This document shows positions 16,360 through 24,561 of a DNA stretch of 33,356 bases, piece by piece; within the stretch, counting starts at the first letter, position 1; each line of letters starts with the position of its first letter. The position numbers were made by a program, and so were the translations under genes. The notes beneath the pieces are model-generated. The model did no database searches and had not been told where the DNA came from. It worked only from the letters and a program-made list of their open reading frames with translations. Origin of the DNA: Flavobacteriales bacterium (GTDB lineage Bacteria > Bacteroidota > Bacteroidia > Flavobacteriales_D > Parvicellaceae); contig JAQWSL010000034.1 in NCBI GenBank assembly GCA_029243225.1, positions 1 to 33,356 on the forward strand, read 5' to 3'.

Positions 16360-17235
16360 TTAATATCCGTATTTCTTTAGTTTATCTTCTTTATTACGCC
16401 AGTCTTTATCTACCTTAATAAACAGCTCGAGGTGTACTTTATTATCAACAAATTTCTCTATATCTAATCTAGAAGCAATTCCTAATTGCTTTATTTTCTC
16501 TCCTTTGTGGCCTATTAAAATACCTTTCTGGCTGTCTCTAGAAACCATAATGTTGGCTCTAATTTTAACAATTTTTTCCTCTTCTTTATATTCTTCTACT
16601 ACTACCTCACAAGAGTAAGGTATCTCTTTTTTAAACTGAAGCAGAATTTTCTCTCTTATAATTTCCGATATAAAAAAACGGGTGTTTCTATTGGTAAGCT
16701 CATCTTTACCATAATAGGCAGGAGAATCTGGAAGAAGCTCAACAATTCTTGGTAATATAAAATCTGCTCCTAGGTTATGAAGTGCAGAAATTGGAAGAAT
16801 TTCTGCTTTAGGCAGCAAAAGCTTCCATGCTTCTACTTGCTCAACTAGTTTTTCAGCATCTGACTGGTCTATCTTATTTATAAGTACCAAAATCGGTATT
16901 TCAAGATGAGCTAGCTTCTCAATTCTATCTTTTAGCTTCTCTGTAGACTCATAGATGTCGGTCATTACAATGAGGATATCTGCATCCTTAATGGCTTCAG
17001 AGACAAACTTCATCATGTTCTCGTGTAGCTTATATCCTGGGTCTATAATTCCTGGTGTATCTGAAAATACGATCTGATAATTATCATCATTGACAATACC
17101 CAGTATTCGATGACGCGTGGTTTGCATCTTAGAAGTAATAATAGATAGCTTCTCTCCAACAAGCTTATTCATGAGCGTAGACTTACCCACATTGGGACTA
17201 CCGATAATATTTACAAATCCTGCTTTATGCGACAT
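16360..17235 (-). CDS. era: GTPase Era
   Basis: This 291-residue protein is Era, which binds the 3' end of 16S rRNA during 30S maturation. G1 GSPNVGKS is at 12-19, SKMQTTRHRILGI (35-47) is the Era-specific switch region, DTPG is at 59-62 and NKID at 120-123. The C-terminal KH domain includes GILIGHKGEKIKQLG. Canonical length. The start ATG (17235) is preceded on the minus strand by TAACTTTG (17260-17253), a good -7 box 17 bases upstream, which abuts the -33 box of the divergent tRNA-fMet. Confidence 0.96.
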   Translation of the reverse strand: MSHKAGFVNIIGSPNVGKSTLMNKLVGEKLSIITSKMQTTRHRILGIVNDDNYQIVFSDTPGIIDPGYKLHENMMKFVSEAIKDADILIVMTDIYESTEKLKDRIEKLAHLEIPILVLINKIDQSDAEKLVEQVEAWKLLLPKAEILPISALHNLGADFILPRIVELLPDSPAYYGKDELTNRNTRFFISEIIREKILLQFKKEIPYSCEVVVEEYKEEEKIVKIRANIMVSRDSQKGILIGHKGEKIKQLGIASRLDIEKFVDNKVHLELFIKVDKDWRNKEDKLKKYGY

Positions 17236-17248
17236 TTCTCAAATTTAG

Positions 17249-17279
17249 TTTGCAAAGTTAAAAACAAAATTTACATTTG
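17249..17279 (+). promoter_or_regulatory. Promoter of tRNA-fMet (TTTG-N19-TACATTTG)
   Basis: TTTG at 17249-17252 and TACATTTG at 17272-17279 match both Bacteroidota sigma-factor elements exactly, with a 19-base spacer. The mature tRNA starts at 17283, only four bases after the -7 box, so the transcription start should fall at or very near the tRNA 5' end. Confidence 0.82.
17253..17260 (-). promoter_or_regulatory. Probable -7 box of the era-der promoter
   Basis: Read on the minus strand this is TAACTTTG, an exact TAnnTTTG match ending 17 bases before the era ATG. It directly adjoins the -33 TTTG of the divergent tRNA-fMet promoter. No clear TTTG is seen at -33 on the minus strand. Confidence 0.5.
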
Positions 17280-17282
17280 CAG

Positions 17283-17355
<73 letters not shown>

Positions 17356-17361
17356 CTAGAT

Positions 17362-17392
17362 AAAGACGCTTTTTTAAGCGTCTTTTTTTTTT
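17362..17392 (+). terminator. Intrinsic terminator of tRNA-fMet
   Basis: Arms AAAGACGCTT (17362-17371) and AAGCGTCTTT (17376-17385) form a perfect ten-pair stem with a TTTT loop, followed by a T-run to about 17392. It ends 32 bases before the aldehyde dehydrogenase ATG. Confidence 0.9.
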
Positions 17393-17424
17393 AATTAAAT
17401 TTACAAGTAACTATTAATACAAAC

Positions 17425-18846
17425 ATGGCTGTTTCAAACCCTTCAATAGATAATGTATTCAATGACCAGAATATTTATGCGAATTTACAAGCACTTAAAA
17501 ACTGCTCAATAAAAGATCGAATTAAAAGAATAAATAAAATAGCCAGCTACATAAATGAGCCTAAAAACGTTGGAAAAATAACTTCTGCACTTAGCAAAGA
17601 TCTGGGTAAATCAGAACAAGAAGTAACCCTGTCGGAAATTTATCCATTGTTACTAACCATAAAAACAGTTACTAAAAATCTAAAAAGGTGGAGCCAAGAC
17701 GAATACCTCCCTACTCCACTAACCATGATAGGCTTAACCTCTTCAATTAAATACGAACCTAAAGGGCACGTACTAATAATTGGCCCTTGGAATTATCCGT
17801 TTATGTTAGCCATAAATCCGCTCATATATGCCATTGCTGCTGGGAATGCAGTAATTGTAAAACCTTCAGAAATTGCAGCAAATACTTCTTCTTTAGTAAA
17901 AGAAATGATTTCTGAAATATTTCCAACAAATGAAGTAACTGTAATTGAAGGAGGTGTAGAAGAGACTACACATCTATTAACCAAAAAATTCAACCACATT
18001 TACTTTACTGGAAGTCCAAACGTAGGTAAAGTTATAATGGAAGCAAGTGCAAAGCACCTGTGTTCGGTAACATTAGAACTTGGTGGTAAATCTCCAGTAA
18101 TTGTAGACGAAACAACCAACATTAAAAAAACAGCCACTAAAATTGCTTGGGCAAAAACACTGAATTGCGGACAAACCTGCATTGCACCAGATTATATATT
18201 AGTTAAAAAAGAGGTTGAAAAGCAATTTACTGAACAATATAAAAAAGCGATTAATCAATTATTGGACCCCAACAATAAAGGAATAAACAATTCAGAATTT
18301 TTCGGAAACATCATCAACACTAAAAATTATGACCGATTAATTGAGCTACTAGAAGATGCCAACGCAAAAGGAGCTCATGTTTCTGATTATTCACTTGCTA
18401 ATAGAGATAATAAATTTATCCCTCCTGTTGTAGTTACAAAAGTAAACAACAACATGTCTATAATGGAAGAAGAAATTTTCGGGCCAATAATCCCTATTAT
18501 TCCATTTGAAAACATCAATGAAGTAATAACACAAATAAACAACTTACCTAAGCCACTTGCCCTTTATATTATGAGCAAGAAAAGGAAAACTATTAATTTC
18601 TTAATAAATAACACTTCTGCCGGTAATACAATGGTAAACGAGCTGATGATGAATGTTGCTCACCCAGATTTACCTTTTGGAGGAGTTAATAACAGTGGAA
18701 TAGGAAAATCAAATGGTAGGTACAGCTTTATAAATTTCTCCAACGAAAGAGGTCTAATGAAAAGAAAATGGGGAACACATAAATTTATTTACCCTCCTTT
18801 TAATAAAACCATTTACAAACTTCTTAAAATTATAGCTCGAGTATAA
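17425..18846 (+). CDS. Aldehyde dehydrogenase (class 3-like)
   Basis: This 473-residue NAD(P)+-dependent aldehyde dehydrogenase has Glu218 in TLELGGKSP as the general base and Cys252 in NCGQTCIAPDY as the nucleophile. Also visible are GPWNYPF (120-126), the cofactor-binding FTGSPNVGK (194-202) and EEEIFGPIIPI. NxGQTCIAPDY and the short N-terminus are typical of ALDH3-like (fatty aldehyde) enzymes. The C-terminus ends in a short basic/hydrophobic tail (THKFIYPPFNKTIYKLLKII) that could bind membranes, as in fatty-aldehyde members; the substrate is inferred only. Its stop lies two bases from the stop of the convergent ABC-F gene with no terminator between them. Confidence 0.93.
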   Translation: MAVSNPSIDNVFNDQNIYANLQALKNCSIKDRIKRINKIASYINEPKNVGKITSALSKDLGKSEQEVTLSEIYPLLLTIKTVTKNLKRWSQDEYLPTPLTMIGLTSSIKYEPKGHVLIIGPWNYPFMLAINPLIYAIAAGNAVIVKPSEIAANTSSLVKEMISEIFPTNEVTVIEGGVEETTHLLTKKFNHIYFTGSPNVGKVIMEASAKHLCSVTLELGGKSPVIVDETTNIKKTATKIAWAKTLNCGQTCIAPDYILVKKEVEKQFTEQYKKAINQLLDPNNKGINNSEFFGNIINTKNYDRLIELLEDANAKGAHVSDYSLANRDNKFIPPVVVTKVNNNMSIMEEEIFGPIIPIIPFENINEVITQINNLPKPLALYIMSKKRKTINFLINNTSAGNTMVNELMMNVAHPDLPFGGVNNSGIGKSNGRYSFINFSNERGLMKRKWGTHKFIYPPFNKTIYKLLKIIARV

Positions 18847-18848
18847 TA

Positions 18849-20729
18849 TTATTGTTCTATCAGTTGACTAACTTCTGCCCACTCTTCATATTTCTTCTCA
18901 ATGTCTTTTTTTAGTTTCTTTACCTGTTCAATCTTCTTTTGAAGTTCATTTTCATCAGAAGCATCTTGATAAATATTTTCTTGCACCTTAGCTAAATCGG
19001 CTTCTAAACTTTCTATTTTCCTTTCAATTGTCTTTAACCGATTACTGAGCTTTTTAATGTTAACTCCATCTTTAGAATCAGACTTGTTAGGATTTTGTTT
19101 TTTACTGGCAAAAGTGTTTTCATCAGAATAATAACTTTTTAAAAACTGACTTAACCCCTCGTAATATACTTTAAGCTCTCTATTATTTATATAAAAGACT
19201 TTGTCCGTTAGGCCATCTAAAAAATCTCGATCGTGTGAAACAATAACTAAAGTGCCAGTATAACTTTCTAATGCATCCTTTAAGATTTCTTTAGAGACTA
19301 TGTCTAAATGGTTCGTAGGCTCATCTAATATTAAAAAATTATAGGGTTCTAATAACAGTTTACACAAAGAAAGTCTTGTTTTCTCTCCACCTGAAAGCAC
19401 CTTAACTTTCTTTTCAGCATCATCCCCACTAAACAAAAAAGAACCTAATATTTGCCTAATCTTCTTTCTAATTTCTCCAACTGCAACATCATCAATGGTT
19501 TCAAATACTGTTTTATTAGGATCAAGCTTAGTAGTTTCATCTTGAGCAAAATAACCTATATTGATGTTATGTCCTTTGATAACATCTCCCTCAAAAGAAA
19601 TATCATTTACAATTGACTTAATTAAAGTTGACTTTCCTGTACCATTTTTACCTACTAATGATATTTTATCACCTCTAGACACTGAGAATTCGACCTTGCT
19701 GAGTATCTTTTTTTCAGGATATTCTTTTGATAAGTTTTTTACTGTTAAAGCTATTTTTCCTGATGGAATTGGTTCAGGAAAAGAAAACTTCATACCACCA
19801 GCTTCAAATGAGTCGATTTCTATATCTTCTAATTTATCTAGTTTCTTAATTAAAGATTGAGCAAATGAGGCTTTGTTTTTTTTTGCTCTAAATTTATTTA
19901 TTAGCTGCTGGGTATGCTGAACATATTTTTCTTGATTTTTCTTAGCAGATATTTGCTGTAGTAATTCCTCTTCTCTTTGCTTAAGGTAACTGCTATAATT
20001 ACAATTATAATCGTAAAATTTAGATTTAGAAATTTCAACAGTTCTATTGGTAATGTTATCTAAAAATTGCCTGTCGTGCGATATCAACAAAATTATACCA
20101 CTATAATTTTTTAAATACCTCTCTAACCATTGTATAGATTCAATATCAAGGTGATTAGTAGGTTCATCTAGTAAAAGAACATCTGGTTTCTGAATTAATA
20201 GCTTTGCAATTTCAACTCTCATCTTCCAACCACCAGAAAACTCGTTATAAGGTAAATTGATTTCATTTTGATCGAATCCTAATCCTTTTAAGAGCATTTC
20301 GGCTTCTTTATTAAGGTTGTCACCATCTAATTGAATAAGACGCTCATTTAAATCAGAAAGCTCATCTAAAATAGCTAAATAAGAATCGGACTCATAATCT
20401 GTTCTTGTAGTAAGCTGATTATTTATATCATCTAAACGATTATTAATAGTAACTACTTCATTATTTGCATTAATAAGCTCATTGAAAATAGATGTAGAAG
20501 AATGATAGTCTAACTCTTGAGGAAGGTAGCCTAGTTTAAACCCTTTAGAAATAGAAATTTCACCAGAAGATGATCGTTCATCGCCCAAGATGAGTTTCAT
20601 CAAAGTAGATTTACCTGCGCCATTCTTTCCTGTAAGTCCAATTTTATCTTTAGTTTTAATTTGAAGAGTTACGTTCTTATAAAGATCGTGTCCTCCAAAA
20701 TTTAATGATATGTTATTAAGTATTATCAT
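18849..20729 (-). CDS. ABC-F family ATPase (translation factor type)
   Basis: This is a duplicated ABC protein without membrane helices. Domain 1 has GKNGAGKS at 34-41, FSGGWKMR signature and LLLDEPTNHLD. Domain 2 has GKNGTGKS, LSGGEKTR and LILDEPTNHLD. A basic linker lies between them, and a charged C-terminal coiled coil (about the last 70 residues) resembles Uup/YheS-type members. ABC-F proteins act on the ribosome E site. I prefer ATG at 20729 (626 residues, MIILNNISLNFG). An in-frame ATG at 20744 adds only MRAFF, encoded by the gldN terminator hairpin itself. The T-run of that hairpin ends at the chosen ATG, so how this gene is transcribed is unclear. Confidence 0.93.
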   Translation of the reverse strand: MIILNNISLNFGGHDLYKNVTLQIKTKDKIGLTGKNGAGKSTLMKLILGDERSSSGEISISKGFKLGYLPQELDYHSSTSIFNELINANNEVVTINNRLDDINNQLTTRTDYESDSYLAILDELSDLNERLIQLDGDNLNKEAEMLLKGLGFDQNEINLPYNEFSGGWKMRVEIAKLLIQKPDVLLLDEPTNHLDIESIQWLERYLKNYSGIILLISHDRQFLDNITNRTVEISKSKFYDYNCNYSSYLKQREEELLQQISAKKNQEKYVQHTQQLINKFRAKKNKASFAQSLIKKLDKLEDIEIDSFEAGGMKFSFPEPIPSGKIALTVKNLSKEYPEKKILSKVEFSVSRGDKISLVGKNGTGKSTLIKSIVNDISFEGDVIKGHNINIGYFAQDETTKLDPNKTVFETIDDVAVGEIRKKIRQILGSFLFSGDDAEKKVKVLSGGEKTRLSLCKLLLEPYNFLILDEPTNHLDIVSKEILKDALESYTGTLVIVSHDRDFLDGLTDKVFYINNRELKVYYEGLSQFLKSYYSDENTFASKKQNPNKSDSKDGVNIKKLSNRLKTIERKIESLEADLAKVQENIYQDASDENELQKKIEQVKKLKKDIEKKYEEWAEVSQLIEQ

Positions 20730-20753
20730 AAAAAAAGCCCTCAAATGAGGGCT
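20730..20753 (-). terminator. Terminator after gldN, flush with the ABC-F start codon
   Basis: On the minus strand, AGCCCTC (20753-20747), loop ATTT, GAGGGCT (20742-20736) and six T (20735-20730) form an intrinsic terminator 21 bases after the gldN stop. The ATG of the ABC-F gene (20729-20727) follows the last T with no gap. Confidence 0.85.
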
Positions 20754-20774
20754 CTAATAAAAAGTTGAAAAATC

Positions 20775-21692
20775 TTAGAAATGCCAAACATCATGCTCAA
20801 TGTCAAACATTCTTTCTTTTATCTTTTCAGATTCTAATAGTGCATCTATACCCTTCCAGTTAGGATAAATTTGCCTGTCGAATACATTACTTTCCTTTTT
20901 TATGTAACTAGAAAATTCTCTTTTCCAGAAAAAGTCATCAAAACTCATTCTTTGAGCATCATTTTGAGGATTATACACAAAATAATTCTGGAACATGTAT
21001 CTGCATTCAGGAAAATACAACCAAAAAAGATTTTCAACACCTTCAACATTTTGAGTTTCAGGGTTCACAAAATAAACAACAGGTGAAATACCAATTATTC
21101 TAACATCCATCACTGATCTTTGCTTGTCAAAAAACCAATCTTCCTTTATTTCATATCTAATGATATCTTTTGCGAAATAAGGCTCTACTGTATCCTTTTT
21201 AATTTCATTTCCTTCATCATCCATTAGCACTTCACCTTCATCATCTCTCATAGTAAATGATGTAGACTTACCAAATTTCTCTTCTAATTTCTTTTTGTAG
21301 TCAGGATCATTAATGTTTCCGTTAGCTGGCTTTATTGGAAATCTAAATTGATCATCCAAATCCAAACCGAGTTCATAACAAGTAATAGAACCTTCATTTA
21401 AAACACCTTGTCTAATAACATCCCACAAAGCCATTCTATCTGAAATAGGTGTTAATGGATAGTATAATTGATGGTTTTGCTTTTCTCTAAGGTCTATAAT
21501 TCTCCAAATTCTTTTAGACCACATAACATCAGCTTCTCTTAGGTAAGTATATTGAACTACTCGTTTAGTTGGCACATGTTCCTGAACGTAAACACCGTCC
21601 AAAACATTAGACTCTAAATGACTTGGCAATTGTGCAGATGCACAAAAACTAATCATTAAAAAAAGGATAAATATGTTGCTAAATTTTTTCAT
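20775..21692 (-). CDS. gldN: T9SS/gliding protein GldN (PorN)
   Basis: This 305-residue exported protein has a signal peptide (MKKFSNIFILFLMISFCASA, cleavage before QLP). The family-typical region is VLDGVYVQEHVPTKRVVQYTYLREADVMWSKRIWRIIDLREK..., with later WFFDKQRSVMDVRIIGI and FWLYFPECRY segments. GldN assembles with the lipoprotein GldK into the periplasmic ring of the type IX secretion machine. I start it at ATG 21692; a TTG at 21701 would add three residues (MSI) and is less likely. It is the last gene of porP-gldK-L-M-N, separated by 19 bases from gldM, and is followed by a strong terminator. Confidence 0.95.
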   Translation of the reverse strand: MKKFSNIFILFLMISFCASAQLPSHLESNVLDGVYVQEHVPTKRVVQYTYLREADVMWSKRIWRIIDLREKQNHQLYYPLTPISDRMALWDVIRQGVLNEGSITCYELGLDLDDQFRFPIKPANGNINDPDYKKKLEEKFGKSTSFTMRDDEGEVLMDDEGNEIKKDTVEPYFAKDIIRYEIKEDWFFDKQRSVMDVRIIGISPVVYFVNPETQNVEGVENLFWLYFPECRYMFQNYFVYNPQNDAQRMSFDDFFWKREFSSYIKKESNVFDRQIYPNWKGIDALLESEKIKERMFDIEHDVWHF

Positions 21693-21711
21693 AATTGACA
21701 AATTTATAGGC

Positions 21712-23628
21712 TTACTTAAGTGTTAATACGAGACCTGCGTCTAAAGGTTGCTCTTTTCCGGAAGGCCCTTTAACCTTTACCCCAGTAAAAGTTAAACTAC
21801 CACCCTTATTAATTTTCTTAATAGCATTTTTCATTTCTGGAGATAGTCTAGAACCTTTCGATTTCAAACGAATAGGTTGACCATTTTTAACAGTTAACAT
21901 AACAAACGATGTTACACTGTAAGGAACATCTAAAGGACTTTCTCCTAATTTTGCTACTAACTTCGGTATCTGAACTGCATCAACTTTTTTCATACTTCCA
22001 CCAGCTTTACCACCAAAGAAAACAGTTGGTTTTGGCAATGGGAATATTCTAAATCTTTCTCTAGTTAACTCAACATTTTTTCCATTATCATCAATAGCAG
22101 AAACGACTATAAAAGCTTCTTTAGCTCTTCCACCAGGTGCAGTAGCTGTATAATTACCATCTTTATCTGGAGCTGATGAAATTGAACAACCAGAACAAGA
22201 AACCTTAACATTCTCAGGTTTGTAACCTGAAGCAGATACTTTTATCTTGTTTTTCCAACCTCTATAAAGAACTTGTAGATCTGCAGCAGATACAGCAGCG
22301 TTAGGTGCTCCAACACTATAATTAAAGTTCCAAGGTTTCCATTTCTTTCCTTCAGTAGCAGATTCAACAGCAATTAAACCTGTCATAATATGGTCACCAA
22401 CAGAACCAGAAATATTTAACTGTTTTCCAAATTCTGATGGTTTTTTTGTAAAACGCATCATAAATGAAGTATCTCTTTCTAATTCAGGAAGTCTAAATTG
22501 AATAGTATCATCAACCCAATATTTAAGCTCAGTCGTTTTAGAAGAATCATAAGCTGCAATCATTACTTTTAATGCTAAAGAATCTCCTTGATTAATGTAG
22601 CTTGTAGATGAAAATGCTAATGGTTCAATTTTGTTGAACGCAAAAGGCACAACATTAATGTCTTTAGCAAAATACTGAGAAACAATCGTCTCAACACCTA
22701 AAAAATCACCTCTCATAGAAGTCATTGCAGCAGCTGCACCAACAATTGGAGCATGATCAAAAATACCAGCCAAAAATGGATATTCTTCATCATGGTTAAT
22801 AGTTTTCTCAGGAAGAGTTAAACGAACTATAATATCTCTTAAAACTTTCAAATCTTCTTTATCGATTTTACCAGCCTTTTTTTGTTGATCTAATAATACA
22901 TCAACTTTATCTTCAAATTCTTTGAATTCTTCTGGTGTAGTCTTAAACTTAGGTTGTTCAATTAATGAAGGGTCGAAAGCATATTTAGTTACTTTACCAT
23001 CTTTATCTGGTTTACTATCATGAGTAGATACCAACATTAACAATGAATCTCTTAAGTTAGAAAAAGCATCTAAAAGCTGTTGACCATCTTCAACAGGTGG
23101 AGCCTCGAAGTTATCACCAACAAATAATCGAGTTGGTGTATCGTACTCATCTTTCTTATCATAATGAGAAAGATCACTTAAATGCCAATAGCCTTTATCA
23201 TCTAAAGTAACATATTGAAGAGGATGATCATGATCATCTACCATGCCATCTAAATCAGCCCTTGTTCCTTCAGCTCCAAAAGTACATTGTAATAACATTC
23301 TTTCTTGTAAAAGAACCATTTTGTTAGCAGCAGTTCTTACTAAATCTCTAGCAGCTTCATTTTTTGCCATTAATTTTTGAACACGCTCAATTTCTTTTGG
23401 ATTTGGTTTTTGAGCAGCATTTAAAGTAGTTAAAGCATTTTCAAAATCTTGCTCAATTGTTCTATTACCTTTTTCTACTTGTGTTATACTCTTGTCCATT
23501 TTGTTATTTAGCATAACAAAAGCATTAATAATTTCTTTAGATACATTCATAGCCAATAAAGCTAAGAGTACTAAATACATCATTCCAATCATTTTTTGCC
23601 TTGGTGTCTCTTTACCTCCGCCTCCCAT
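21712..23628 (-). CDS. gldM: T9SS motor protein GldM (PorM)
   Basis: This 638-residue inner-membrane protein has an N-terminal GGGGKETPRQKM followed by one membrane helix (about 12-28), Arg10 at the TPRQKM position known to contact GldL, and a long periplasmic part. It has a helical segment (about 30-110), then beta-rich domains and a C-terminal region with GGKAGGSMKKVDAVQIPKLVAKLGE. GldM spans the periplasm and transmits GldL motor motion to the GldK/GldN ring. It is about 125 residues longer than GldM of Flavobacterium johnsoniae (513 aa, from memory). The extra sequence is probably in the region around 115-290, which is rich in Asp/Lys (DGMVDDHDHP, DSKPDKDGK). It starts 56 bases after gldL. 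Confidence 0.95.
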   Translation of the reverse strand: MGGGGKETPRQKMIGMMYLVLLALLAMNVSKEIINAFVMLNNKMDKSITQVEKGNRTIEQDFENALTTLNAAQKPNPKEIERVQKLMAKNEAARDLVRTAANKMVLLQERMLLQCTFGAEGTRADLDGMVDDHDHPLQYVTLDDKGYWHLSDLSHYDKKDEYDTPTRLFVGDNFEAPPVEDGQQLLDAFSNLRDSLLMLVSTHDSKPDKDGKVTKYAFDPSLIEQPKFKTTPEEFKEFEDKVDVLLDQQKKAGKIDKEDLKVLRDIIVRLTLPEKTINHDEEYPFLAGIFDHAPIVGAAAAMTSMRGDFLGVETIVSQYFAKDINVVPFAFNKIEPLAFSSTSYINQGDSLALKVMIAAYDSSKTTELKYWVDDTIQFRLPELERDTSFMMRFTKKPSEFGKQLNISGSVGDHIMTGLIAVESATEGKKWKPWNFNYSVGAPNAAVSAADLQVLYRGWKNKIKVSASGYKPENVKVSCSGCSISSAPDKDGNYTATAPGGRAKEAFIVVSAIDDNGKNVELTRERFRIFPLPKPTVFFGGKAGGSMKKVDAVQIPKLVAKLGESPLDVPYSVTSFVMLTVKNGQPIRLKSKGSRLSPEMKNAIKKINKGGSLTFTGVKVKGPSGKEQPLDAGLVLTLK

Positions 23629-23684
23629 AGTTTTAAATTTTAATAATTAATAATTTTTACGACTTAATTAATACAACTTGGCAG

Positions 23685-24500
23685 TTATGATCTATTGACA
23701 TTCATTGCGGAAAGCATATTTCCATAAACAGTATTAAGTGAAGTTAAATTCTCACTTAATTCAGACATGGTATCCTTATATCTCTTAGTATCGTCAAGAG
23801 AAGAATGAAGATTTGTCATTAATTCGTTAATTCCAGAATACATTTGTTCAGTAACTTGAAGATGATCTGTAGCACCTTTTAATTGCATTTCATAAACATT
23901 ATTTAATGCACTTAAGTTTCCTGAAACTTTTTCTAATTGCTCTCCAAAACCAGAGTCACTACCTGTTGATGCAGTAATTTCGGCAATTGAATTTGCAGCT
24001 TGGTCATAAGCATTACTTAATTCTCCAACTTTACTTGACGCTCCTTTTAAATTTGAGACATACTCTTCTGTAGCATCAGATGCTGAAGATATATCATTTA
24101 ACTTATTTGCAGAATCACTTAAATTTCTCATCCCTTTACCTAAACTTTCGATTAATTCAGGCTCAATTTTAGAATCAGCGAGCATGTTATCTAATTGTTC
24201 AACAATAGTTTCATCAGATGACATCTCTGGAAGTGCATGAATATCATCATCTGCATGTCCTAAAGCTAATTCAGGATAAACTAATGTCCAATCGACTTCC
24301 TCATGAGAGGGCTCAAATACAGAAATAAAGAATATGAAAGCTTCAGTTAAAAGACCTACAATTAACATAATATTAGCACCTGGCCAGTGCAAAATTTTAA
24401 ACAAAGCTCCTACAATTACGACTGATGCTCCCCAACCGTAAACATATTTCATTATGCTTTTAAACTTTTTACTTTCAAAAAAACTATTACCTCCACTCAT
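23685..24500 (-). CDS. gldL: T9SS motor protein GldL (PorL)
   Basis: This 271-residue protein has two membrane helices (about 20-36 and 43-62) joined by a tight LHWPGAN turn, then a soluble cytoplasmic region of about 200 residues with predicted coiled coils. Residues Tyr21, Lys35, His38 and Glu53 line up with the proton-path residues described in characterised GldL (alignment done by eye and from memory). GldL pentamers surround the GldM helices and convert proton flow into movement. The cytoplasmic tail is longer than in F. johnsoniae GldL (about 215 aa) and is Ser/Asn/Leu-rich with methyl-accepting-like helical repeats. Located between gldK and gldM, same strand. Confidence 0.94.
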   Translation of the reverse strand: MSGGNSFFESKKFKSIMKYVYGWGASVVIVGALFKILHWPGANIMLIVGLLTEAFIFFISVFEPSHEEVDWTLVYPELALGHADDDIHALPEMSSDETIVEQLDNMLADSKIEPELIESLGKGMRNLSDSANKLNDISSASDATEEYVSNLKGASSKVGELSNAYDQAANSIAEITASTGSDSGFGEQLEKVSGNLSALNNVYEMQLKGATDHLQVTEQMYSGINELMTNLHSSLDDTKRYKDTMSELSENLTSLNTVYGNMLSAMNVNRS

Positions 24501-24561
24501 TATTCTTGATTTTTAATTGATTAATATTAATTGTTATTCTATAAAGTTTTGAAATTGTTTA

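Noticed and set aside
20730-20744. Upstream in-frame ATG adding MRAFF to the ABC-F protein
   Set aside because: The codons are the terminator hairpin and its T-run; the protein family begins with the MIxLxNISLxF strand, so the second ATG (20729) is preferred.
21699-21706. TAAATTTG on the minus strand just before gldN as a promoter
   Set aside because: No -33 element at the proper distance, and it would start transcription at or within the start codon; the motif is expected by chance about every 1-1.5 kb per strand at this base composition.
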